Of a stretch of DNA of 64,000 nt, positions 22,884 through 33,001 are shown piece by piece; the stretch's first letter is position 1; each line of letters opens with the position of its first letter. The DNA is from Gossypium raimondii (Eukaryota; Streptophyta; Magnoliopsida; Malvales; Malvaceae). The position numbers and the translations under genes are program-made. The stretch spans positions 4,249,501 through 4,313,500 of the forward strand of contig NC_068577.1 in assembly GCF_025698545.1 (NCBI RefSeq). The letters run 5' to 3'. The notes beneath the pieces were generated by a model. It saw nothing but the letters and a program-made list of their open reading frames with translations. It was not told the origin of the DNA and made no database searches.

Positions 22884-23520
22884 CTTACAATAGGTCCCTG
22901 GATATCAACGACATGAATGACACTGCTACAGACTTAGAATCTCCTTTTGAGCGAGACATGTGTTTAGAGGGATCCCACGACTTTGAAGATGACATAAATC
23001 GTAGCTTATCTCCAAACTTTTTGAGGATGGTAGAACAATAGGATAAACAGATCCTACCTCTTAAGGAATCATTAGAAATTGTAAGCTTGGTGAAGACTAG
23101 AATTGACCTAACCACAGAGACGAAGCAAGACCTTGTTGAGTTACCTCTAGAGTTCAAAGATGTCTTTGTATGATCATACCAGGGTATGCCTCAATTCTTA
23201 TAATAAAACCTGCACAACAGCACGATGTCAGAATTTTACAGTGCGAACGATGCAATTCTTTGCCGGGGCAATGCCTCCCTCGTTGAGTCAGCATAGCTTT
23301 GCCCATTTGAACTCGAGTTTCATCCTTTCAAGATGTTGTTGGATTTTATTCTGATTAAAGAGGAAGATCCAAAGTTTTCTATCGTAGTTGCGTCCCAAAA
23401 GGGCTCTATAAAAGAAATTTGGTACCAAATAAGGTTTTTCACATACAAGATGAAAGTGGAAGATCTTATGTGGAAGACTTTAGAATAACATTGATTCTGG
23501 TCGAAAAGCATGACCAGGAC
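22884..23520 (+). pseudogene. Gypsy pol N-terminal fragment
   Basis: The plus-strand reading includes DINDMNDTATDLESPFE, then RMVEQ, a stop, and LPLEFKDVFV, followed by a stop where tryptophan is usual before SYQGMP. This is the segment just ahead of the reverse transcriptase in Tat-lineage polyproteins. Sequence from 23175 to 23520 is in mixed frames. The RT catalytic core does not follow. Confidence 0.6.
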
Positions 23521-25712
23521 TTGCCTGATCTCATGAGTTCAGACTAAAAAAAACACAAAAAAAACAAAAATCAAAAAATCAAAAAAATAAAAAAAATTAA
23601 AGTCAAAAATAGGAGAAAAAGAAAGAAGGAAAAAAAAAGGAAAAAGAAAAAGGAGAGGTCAAGGCGAAAACCCACAAAGGGCGCTTTGACCAAAGGTGGA
23701 TCTGAGTTGAAAACCCGAAAAAGGGCGACTCAAAATTTGAGCAAAATGGGGCATGGACATCACCATTATTGAAGACTTCTAATGGGCATTGCTTCATTTT
23801 TTTGAGAGGCTACTTCATGGATCAAGGTCATCCTATACCAATACAGAATTTCAGAGAGGATGGTATTGGAAAATGGATTGAACTTAAATGATAGCACGAT
23901 AACTGATGTCTGAAATCAATTCAGAAGCAGACACCATATTTTGTCACCGAATTACCTAGAGGTGAACAATGACTGGCATGAGAAATTACCATTTGCCCTC
24001 ATTTTTTATCGAACATATGTACTGGGGCAATACCTTTCTTTTTGGTTTACAAGATTGAAGTAGTTTTACCTATTAAAATCCCCTCATTGCTTGTTGGAGG
24101 GATCCAATCGCGATGTGATCAGTTGGCCCTAGGAAAAGGGTTAAAAGATATTCATCAGGGTCGGACGTACCATAAATAAATAATATGAGCCCATAATAAA
24201 CAGGCTCGTATCAGAGAATTCCACGAGAGGGCTGGATGTTGAAAAAGATTCTTCCTTAACGAAAGGATTCTAAAGGGAAATGAATGCCAAACCAAGAATG
24301 TCCCTATGTTGTAAAGAAGACCATTTTTAGAGGAGCACTGATCCTGAGTGATATTGCCAATCCTATAAACTCGGATCCAGTTAAGAAACACTTCGTTTAA
24401 AGAAGAAGGAAGGACCAATGTGAAAACCTGCAAAGGACACTTTGAGTCAAACAAAAAAAATAAAAAAATGAATGATGAAAACCAAAAAACCAAAAAAAAT
24501 AAAAAATGAAAAAGTAAAAATGGAGAGGCTAAGGGGAAAACCCGCAAATGGCACCTTAGGCCAAAGGGGATTTGAGTTGAAAACCCGAAGGGCGGCTCAA
24601 ATATTGATCAGAATGGGGCATAAAGTGATCAGATTGGAGCATGTGGTGATCTTGCTATAAAGGGTAAGGCGACATCTTGGGGCATCGACAGAGTCCTATA
24701 GATCTCCTAAACACATGTCAAACTCAGAAAGGTCTTCAGAAAATTTGTACAGAGAAGTTCAAGCTGCTATATCTGGGGCACCTAACCTTCATACTATTTA
24801 TATATTTAATTTGTTATTCTTGGAATACTTCTTTATTTTTCAAGATACATGTTCCAATCAATTCCTCTTTTTATTCTTGCTATCCTTGATAATTTATTCA
24901 TTTCGAGCTATGCTCTCAAATCAATTCTATTTTATCTATCGTTATGATCTTTTGGAAGCATGTTGCGTTAGAATAATGATTAATGGAATAATAATACTTT
25001 CACAATGGAAGTTTTGCATATTACTCTAGAAGTTTATAAATAATATAGGAACTTGAAACAAGACTATTATTTAGAAAACACCAAGTTTAAAAGGGTGAAA
25101 TATCTAAGAAGGAAGAGTCTAAGTTAAAGACTATCCTTTCAGATTTTGTTGTCCAAACATTGATTGAACAAAATGACAAGATGTCGTGTTGGTGACAAGG
25201 CTTCAATGATCACCAAGTAATAAGAAAAGGTTTTCTCGAAGAAAAATTTTGCAATTGTGCATGAGCATTTGGTATGACACCTTGGGAATGAGGTAAAAGA
25301 CCAAAGAGCTTCACATTCTGTATCCTTGAATTACGATAAGAGAAGATTGAGAAAAGCCATATTTTTCTACACTTGGGTTACAGTGGGAGATTGATGGTAC
25401 AAATTTTTATGTCACAGTGGATTGAACTTTGACGTTCACAGTGGGGGGCAATCAGATTAAGTGTTTCTTTGGATAAGCCAGCTGAGCAAGAAGGCGTTGT
25501 AGCACGTCAGTGACAAAGCCTTAATAAACTTCGAGTAATGACAACCTAAGCAGGATCATTCTCGGAGAAATAAAATTTTGCTTTCATGCAAACACCATTC
25601 ACACATGTCTAGTTAGGAGCATTTGATTCATTTTGATTATGTCATCCTAATCATTAGGAATAATTAGGTTCATTGTACAGGTCATGTTCCCCAGAGAACA
25701 GATAAATGAAAA
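23521..25712. other. Gypsy internal non-coding region
   Basis: Two related A-rich blocks (23545-23740 and 24450-24600) share a GAAAACCC..AAAGG(G/C)..CTTTG pattern and look like a duplicated 3' segment. No protein domain is seen. An AT-rich stretch (24790-25030) is open in some frames but resembles nothing known. Confidence 0.5.
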
Positions 25713-26591
25713 ACAACAGATCTTGTCTCCCTGCCTTGACAGCGAAGCAGATCGAAGATACAAACCTTGCATTTCTCAATTGTAGTGGAGCTGGTTGAAG
25801 ACAACAGATCTTGCCTTCCTGCCTTGACAGCGAAGCAAATCGAAGACACAAACCTTGTCTCTCTCGGTTGTAGTGGAGCTGGTTGAAGACAACAAATCTT
25901 GCCTTCCTGCCTTGACAGCGAAGCAGATCGAAGACACAAACTTGCCTCTCTCGGTTGTAGTGGAGCTGGTTGAAGACAACAGATCTTGCCTTCCTGCCTT
26001 GACAGCGAAGTAGATCGAAGACACAAACCTTGACTCTCTCGGTTGTAATGGAGCTGGTTGAAGACAATATATCTTGCCTTCTTACCTTGACAGCGAAGCA
26101 GATCGAAGACACAAACCTTGCCTTTCTCGGTTGTAGTGGAGCTGGGTGAAGACAACAGATCTTGCCTTTCTACTTTGACAGCGAAGCAGATCGAAGACAC
26201 AAACCTTGCCTCTCTCGGTTGTAGTGGAGTTGGTTGAAGACAACAGATCTTACATTCCTGACTTGACAGCAAAGTAGATCGAAGACACAAACCTTGCCTC
26301 TCTCGGTTGTAGTGGAGCTGGTTGAAGACAACAGATCTTGCCTTCCTGCCTTGACAGCGAAGCAGATCGAAGACACAAAACTTGCCTCTCTCAGTTGTAG
26401 TAGAGCTGGTTGAAGACAACAGATCTTGCCTTCCTGCCTTGACAGCACAGCAGATCGAAGACACAAACCTTGCCTCTCTCGGTTGCAGTGGAGCTGGTTG
26501 AAGATAACAGATCTTGCCTTCCTGCATCGACAGTAAAGCAGATCGAAGACACAAGCCTTGTCTTCCTCGGTTGTAGTGGAGCAGGTTGAAG
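25713..26591. repeat. Ten tandem copies of an 88-bp repeat
   Basis: Units start at 25713, 25801, 25889, 25976, 26064, 26152, 26240, 26328, 26416 and 26504. Each begins ACAACAGATCTTG and includes CTTGACAGCGAAGCAGATCG and GTAGTGGAGCTGGTTGAAG. One unit is 87 bp, the rest 88 bp. The array sits in the 3' untranslated region of the Gypsy element, a place where Tat/Ogre elements are known to carry variable tandem arrays. Confidence 0.95.
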
Positions 26592-27120
26592 ATTTCAGAT
26601 TGAAGATCGAAGATGGCAGATTTTACCTCCCTATGACTATAATGGAGTACATTGAAGCCAATAATTCTATCTCCCTGATTGGCAGTGGAATAGATTGAAG
26701 ATTTCAGATCTTATCTCCCAAAGTGGGGCAGATCGAAAATGGCAGATTTTACCTCCCTATGACTACAGTGGAGTATATTGAAGCCGATAATTCTATCTCC
26801 CTAGTTGGCAATAGAATAGATTGAAGATCGAAGATGACAGATTTTACCTCTCTGTGACTACAGTGGAGTACATTGAAACCGATAATTATATCTCCCTGGT
26901 TGGCAGTGGAATAGATTGCAGATTGAAGATGGCAGATTTTACCTCCTTGTGACTACAGTGGAGTACATTGAAGCCGATAATTCTATCTCCTTGGTTGGCA
27001 GTGGAATAGATTGAAGATTGAATATGGCAGATTTTACCTCCTTGTGACTACAGTGGAGTACATTGAAGCCAATAATTCTATCTCCCTGGACAGCAGTGGA
27101 ATAGATTGAAGATTGCAGAT
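26592..27120. repeat. Second tandem array, ~95-bp unit
   Basis: Five imperfect copies of a GATGGCAGATTTTACCTCC unit start near 26612, 26739, 26833, 26928 and 27023. They are spaced 126 and then 95 bp apart. Each includes ACAGTGGAGTACATTGAAGC and TTGGCAGTGGAATAGATTG. The unit shares AGTGGAG..TTGAAG with the 88-bp array, so the two families are probably related. Confidence 0.85.
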
Positions 27121-27401
27121 TCTGTCCCCCTAAGCAGTAGTGGAGCAGATCAAAGATATGGAGCAGACTAAAACCACGAATCTCACTCCCTGAAGTTGCA
27201 GCAGAGTGGATTGAAGCTACAAGCTGTATCTCTTTGAAGTGCAGTGAAGTGGATTGAAGCAACAAGACACAATGGATTGCGAGAAGGCTATTTGAAGAAG
27301 CAAGGCACCAAGAGGTCAAGACTCGGTGAGACCGGACAAATTTGGTCTTTCTTAGTCTTTGCTCTGTTCTCGTTACACGACAACGAGCAAAGAGGGGCAG
27401 C

Positions 27402-30117
27402 TGTACAGCCCAAATTTACCCGGGCCTCACCAAATAACAAGCCCAAAAATTTAAAACCTACCCAAGCCCAATTACCAAACCCATTACCCAAAACACAAAT
27501 CAGAAAAAAGAAACCCTAACCCTAGGTGCGCCGCACCTAGGGCCTTCTGACATTGCCGCCGCAACTGCCTCTACCGACATCACCCACTTGCACCGCCACT
27601 GTCACGTCGCCACCGCCACAAGTACCTACAAACATGTCAAAAGCAGCAGCAATATTTGACAAAAAAGAAAAATAGAATAGATTTGGCTATAAAAGTCATC
27701 AAAGATCTATAATAGGGGGGCCGATCTTTATGTTTGTAAAATAGGTGGTTCTTCTTTAGAAAAAAAAGAAATCTATTCAAAAAAAAAAGGAAGAACAAAG
27801 ATTAACAAAAAACAATAAAAGGTTACTCTTCTTTTTATTTTTGTTTCATTTTTTTTTATTTTCATTTTTTTATTTCAAAGTACAAAATAAAGCAAGAAAG
27901 GAGGCTTTTTTACCATTTTTTACCGACGCCGGAGCGATCAGGAGGACGAGGAGACCATTCGGTAAAAAGGAGACTTTGAGTCTCCCAATTGCCGTGTGTC
28001 TGTGGTGTTGCCACCACGACGACCGGCGACCGGTGCGGTGGCCCTCGGCCGGACCCTTGGACGGCGCTCGGAGAGAAAATGGGAGAGTTGAGAAGATTTT
28101 TGGGGATTTTTTTTTGAAGAAGAAGAAGAAGAAAGAAAAATGAAAGTTTTTGAAAAAATGGGTTTAAATAGGGAAGCAAAACGGCGTCGTTTTGCTCAGC
28201 CCTTTAAAATGTCAAAACGGCCTCGTTTTAAGGCTATCCGACCCGCTCCAGGCTAAGATCCGCGTGTTTTTGTTGGAAGGGCTAATTGCGCCTTTAGCCT
28301 TTCCGACTTTTTAGGCTTTTTAATCAAGTATTTTTATTTTTTTTAATTTGACCCCCATAATTTGTTGCGTTTGCAATTTGGTCCTTAATGAAATTGTGCG
28401 TTTTGGGGGAAAGGGAAAATTACATGTTCAGTCCTTCCATGTTATTAGCGTGTTAAGATTGGTCCTTCCTTTTATTTTATTTTTGATTTTGCCCCAAATC
28501 TTTGTTTTAGAATTTAAATTAGTCCTTTTTTTTGTTATTTTGTTAATTAACTTAGTTATTATAATATTTTTATATTTATCCCTCAGTATTATATTATTAT
28601 ATTATGTTAATCTTGTATTATTATTATTGATTATTATTATTATTATTTACTCATTTTATATTTTTAATCTCAAATTTTGTTATATACATATATATATACA
28701 TTTCTATAATATATATATTTATACACGTACATATTTTCATAATTTATATATATATAAATATATATATATATATAAACATACATACTTATATATATTTTTA
28801 TATTCTATAATCTATATACATATCTATATACTTTTTTAAATTTTCATGAATATAAATACATATTTATATATATTTTATATATATATGTCATACATATATC
28901 TTTTACGTTTTTATAATTTTATTCATTTTATTTTTTATCTATTGACTTACATTTCAATTATTAGTTTGAAAGAATGCTTTAGTTTTATTTATATGCTTGT
29001 ATTCTTGTATGTTATTGTTTTGTCCTTTTATTTATTTTATCTTTTATTTGTTGTTGTTCGTATTATTCATACTTACATTATCGGATTCATTATTGCGTTG
29101 TTACGAGCATTGACATCTTATCTTATTTCTACTATTTCGTGTTAAATTATTTCATTCAATGTATGAATTATGACTTTCGAATAAATAAAATTTCATGTTT
29201 AGATTTGAGAAAGTCGTACCCTAACTTACTGGGTTTCGACTTTCACAATAAATCTAAATGTACGAATATTTTCAAATTCAAGTTTTAAACGATCTCGAGA
29301 ATTAAGAAAAGATCGTGTCCTAACTCACTGGGCATAACCCTTTTTTTTTAAAATCCGAGATAGCCAAATATTTTCTTAAATAAATAAAATTTTCGGCATG
29401 TATTCTCGTATCGGGAATTCGATACGTTGTGTCTTAACATATTGGATATGACATGTCGTTTCCTCGAGATGAGGATTCTTCTAAAAAATAATAATAATGA
29501 CATTTCGTGTTCAGATTTGAGAAGATCGTACCCTAATTTATTGGGTTTCGATTTTCACAATAAATCTAAATGCACATTTTTTTTAACTCAAGTTTTAAAT
29601 AATTTCAGGATTTAAAATAAAATCGCGTCCTAACTTACTGGTCGTGATCTCCCTTTTAAATCCGAGATTGCGAAAATATCTTTTAAACAAGCATTTTTAC
29701 GTATCGGGAATTCAAGATATTGTGTCCTAACTTATTGGATATGATTCTCTTTCTCGAATAATGAGAAATATGCCCCTTTTTTGAAAATTGTCAACGTTTT
29801 AATACAATGATCGAATTTTTAAATTTCTTTAAAGTTTTCAGTTTTTCGACACTAAGACATTAAGTAATCAACTAGGTACCAATTTTGGGCGTATCGAGGG
29901 TGCTAATCCTTCCTCGTGCGTAACCGACTCCCGAACCCGTTTTTCTAAATTTCGTGGACCAAACTTGTTGTTTTAATAAAATCAAATCGTTTATTAAAAA
30001 CAACTACTTTTCGAGGTGATCCAATCACACCTCATAAAAATGGATTGGTGGCGACTCCCGTTTCATTTTTCAAAACCCAAGTCGACCCCGTTTTTCATCC
30101 AAAAAATGATGTCAACA
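27402..30117 (+). repeat. 3' LTR of the Gypsy element
   Basis: The 2,716-bp LTR is bounded by TGTACAGCCC and TGTCAACA. It includes a 10-bp-arm hairpin at 27520-27542 (CCCTAGGTGC and its complement), a long TA-rich stretch (28680-28900), and reiterated GTGTCCTAAC/CCCTAACTTACTGGG motifs (29210-29740). A TGGCGACTCCCG segment lies near its end. Confidence 0.9.
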
Positions 30118-30880
30118 ATTAGATTTAAGAGATCTGTCAATTCCGAGAGATTGGATGATGGAAAAAATTAATAGTTCTAGTACTTCTAAACCAGTAAGTA
30201 CTATAGAATATATGTCGTCAGGCAATAAGTTGTATTTTAAAAATAATTGTATAACTAATACAAATGAAAATTTAGTTTTACCCTCTAGTTCTCAACCCGA
30301 AGAAGAAGAGGATAATATTAGTACAAATAGTACACCAATAGAAATTAAAACTGTTCAAATTCCTGTATTTCCAACTGATCCAAGTAATAATTCTAGACAA
30401 ACTAGAATGGAAGAAATTCCAACTTCAAAAATTGATAAAAAGTCAAAAGTTGGAATAAATATCAAAGTTACATTTCAGTTTAGAAAATATAAAAAAATAC
30501 TCTCTAAATGTCTTGATAGATACTGGAGCTACAATCTGTAGTTGCAGAGAAAATGCGATTCCTGTAGAAAAATGGGAATTAATGAAAAACCCATAAAATA
30601 ATGGTAATAGATGGTAGTAAAACTATTATAAAACATAAAGCTAAACATATACCAATCTACATAAACAATGTTAGATTTGTGATTCCTAAAATAGTATGTT
30701 TTCCAAACATGAAAGAGATATATTATTAGGAAATAATTTTATTTATAGATATTTACCTTTTACTATAGACAAACATTCTATTTGGTTGTCAGTAAAAGAA
30801 GATTTTGTGGAAATTTCACTTAAAGAAAATAATAAAATTGTGTGTAATAAAAAATTTACACCTATTAAAAATTAATTAGT
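30118..30880 (+). pseudogene. Pararetroviral aspartic protease remnant
   Basis: Viral sequence resumes with DLRDLSIPRDW and an acidic, Ser/Asn-rich linker (ORF 30155-30541). A one-frame change leads to IDTGATICSC; the DTGA protease motif is at 30519-30530. Reading continues through WELMKNP, a stop near 30596, and a strand-rich tail to 30880. Caulimovirid polyproteins place this protease directly before RT, but here RT is missing and the late-gene start follows about 50 bp later. Confidence 0.7.
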
Positions 30881-30932
30881 TACTATTTGTGATTTATTAC
30901 TAATATTTGTTGATTTTTGAGCAGGCCTTTTA

Positions 30933-32390
30933 ATGGATAGAGGTAAAAACCCACTAAAAGAAATTGTAGGTGAATGGACTACCGTTCACAGAAAACCCAA
31001 CAAAGGGATTGCAGCAACAAACTCCAAAAAAGGATTTGTACCTGCACAAATATCATTTTATCCTAACCAAGGATATTATGTGTCTTATCCAATGGTAAAC
31101 CAACCACTTGGACCAAATGTTTTAAACTATCCAATGGTAAACCAACCAATTGGAACCTCTTTTTCAAACACGGTGTATCAATCACCAATGTCTCAAGATA
31201 TGAGTTTAGCATCACAAACCAGTTATGCTGAAATCATCAAAGGTTTGGAAAATTTGTTGAAAAAATAACAAATTGAAGATGAAAAAGAAATTTCAAAAAT
31301 AAAAGACTTTTATAATCCTGGTTTATCACCAGAATTTTATGATTTTATAAATGAGATATGGAAAACCCATATTTCAAATCAAAGAGCTAATTTCCGAAGA
31401 GCTCTTACCAGATTTTCATTATTTTTAGTTGAAAAACAACTAAAGAAAATGAAGTGAAGATTTATTATTAAAATCTATTTTATACAGAGATTAGGATGAT
31501 TTCCAACTCTTTGTTATGGATATTAAGGAGATAAACAATCTTCTTGATATTATTCAATATTTTATTCATAAGGGAAAAATAATTCTATTATGAATAAGGT
31601 ATTTAGAATATGTATGTTTAATAAAGCTAGGAAATTATTACGGTAGAAATATTCACAAAAATAAATGAAGTAATTTGCGACAACAAATTCAATTTCAAAA
31701 AGCTTTTTCGAATATTTTCTACAAGCATATGTTTTAATGATTATTTAGATAATGAATTTCCTACTTTAAAATATAGATTAGATCATGAACCATTTGATAT
31801 AACCAATATTGAATGGGGTTTTACTAAGGAAGTAGTTGTACAAAATTTTTCTTTCAATCTTTTAATAGAATTTCCGCTATAGTAAAATCTTTTTACAAAG
31901 CATCATAAACAATGATGATTTCTTTTATTATTTTCATATCGAAATAAGTAGTCTAATTGGTATAGCTGAACAAGAAAAATTTTATCAGCCATATCAAATG
32001 TGGATCATTAAAAAGATGATTGGAACGCCCCAATTATCTGCAGTCAATGAAGATAAAGAACATTTGTCAAAAACTATTGATCAATGTTATAATAAATTTA
32101 ATCATTATCAAGTCCAAACAGGAATTGATTTATTATCACAAGCTCATTATCTTCTCCATGATGATGTTTATAAATTATGGACGGATGGAAGAAGGATATT
32201 GGCATTTCCTAATGGAAACATCCAGGAGGAAAGAGATGAAAAATCTGTGAAGCTGTTAAAAAAGATAGCTGATATGGAGATAGAAGATTTTCCATCTCAT
32301 ATTATAAAAAAAATAAAAAATACATGGGAGACTTGGAACTCACCACCAAGACTTTCATCAGATTCTTTACATTTAGACGAGATTGAATAA
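30933..32390 (+). pseudogene. Pararetroviral late gene, copy 2 (transactivator position)
   Basis: ATG at 30933 opens MDRGKNPLKEIVGEW. It passes a duplicated YPMVNQPLG/YPMVNQPIG stretch and SYAEIIKGLENLLKK, ending in TAA at 31266-31268. Downstream (31269-32390) the same gene continues with stops and frameshifts: DHEPFDIT near 31785, then an intact stretch from 31998 to TAA at 32390 with QVQTGIDLLSQAHYL and LWTDGRRILAF. Identity is by position before the promoter. Inverted repeats of its first kilobase lie at 33014-34040. Confidence 0.55.
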
Positions 32391-32910
32391 ATGAATCTCA
32401 ACAATATGCAAGAAGGTTGAAGTCAACAAAGATAGCAACCTAAAATGAACGAAATCCATATACCAACAACAAAGATTGGCAACGTGGAAGTCATCATCAA
32501 ATCCATGATGAAGACAAAAGAAGAAATCCAAGTGAGACAACAAAGTCTTGCAACATGGAAGCTATCATCAAAACAATGATGATGCAAGCAATGATGAAAG
32601 CAGCCATGACACAAGCAAGTGATGGAAGCAGTCATTAATTCAAGCATGCAACGTGGAAATAACCAAGTCCATGCAATTAAAGTTACAAGAAGATAAATGA
32701 GACGTGGAAGCAGCCACATCCATTTGAAGCCGAATCCTTATCAGAAATACTGTTTGGGATTTAAAATACAATTGTATAGAATTTTTAATCTCCTCTATAA
32801 ATAGATAGGAAAGTTCAATTGTATAGCATCGAAATTTTATAGAATAATATCATCTTGTAAATTACCAAATAGTTTAGTTTTTAGTTTTCTCTCTTGTAAA
32901 CTTTCCTTTT
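32391..32910 (+). promoter_or_regulatory. Pararetroviral intergenic region and promoter, copy 2
   Basis: Near-copy of 18846-19340, with the TATA box TATAAATA at 32796-32803. Followed by TTTTTGTCAATAAAAG, which carries an AATAAA polyadenylation-type signal at about 32916-32921. Directly downstream the next viral sequence is in inverted orientation, so transcription from this promoter would read it antisense. Confidence 0.65.
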
Positions 32911-33001
32911 TGTCAATAAAAGAGTCTATATTTCCTTCCGCTCATACTCTCAAATCCCTTCACTCTCCTAACCAAGGATAAGACAGATAATATCATTATT
33001 A

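Larger units (their letters stand above)
20155..30117 (+). mobile_element. Gypsy-type LTR retrotransposon, non-autonomous, inside the pararetrovirus
   Basis: The element starts TGTACAGCCC and ends TGTCAACA, flanked by the 5-bp duplication ATTAG (20150-20154 and 30118-30122). Joining the flanks restores viral sequence. The 5'LTR is only about 225 bp because of a large internal deletion; the 3'LTR is 2,716 bp. A primer-binding-like CGACTCCACTGGGGA follows the 5'LTR. A purine-rich tract (AAAGAGGGGCAGC) precedes the 3'LTR. Gag and a short pre-RT segment are present, but RT, RNase H and integrase are not seen. Two tandem-repeat arrays fill the 3' region, a trait of Tat/Ogre-lineage Gypsy elements. 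Confidence 0.85.

Noticed and set aside
25682..26554. 290-codon minus-strand frame as a real repeat protein
   Set aside because: It lies wholly within the 88-bp tandem array of a retrotransposon. All three frames are open because of the repeat arithmetic, and no start context or homologous protein is evident. Kept as a finding, not as a gene.
27510..27545. Hairpin CCCTAGGTGC with complement as a terminator or attachment site
   Set aside because: It lies inside a plant LTR with no coding context and has no T run. A chance or LTR-internal palindrome is enough to explain it.
28348..29145. Long AT-rich frames (163 and 99 codons) in the 3'LTR
   Set aside because: They are low-complexity Ile/Tyr/Leu translations of TA-rich LTR sequence with no protein features.
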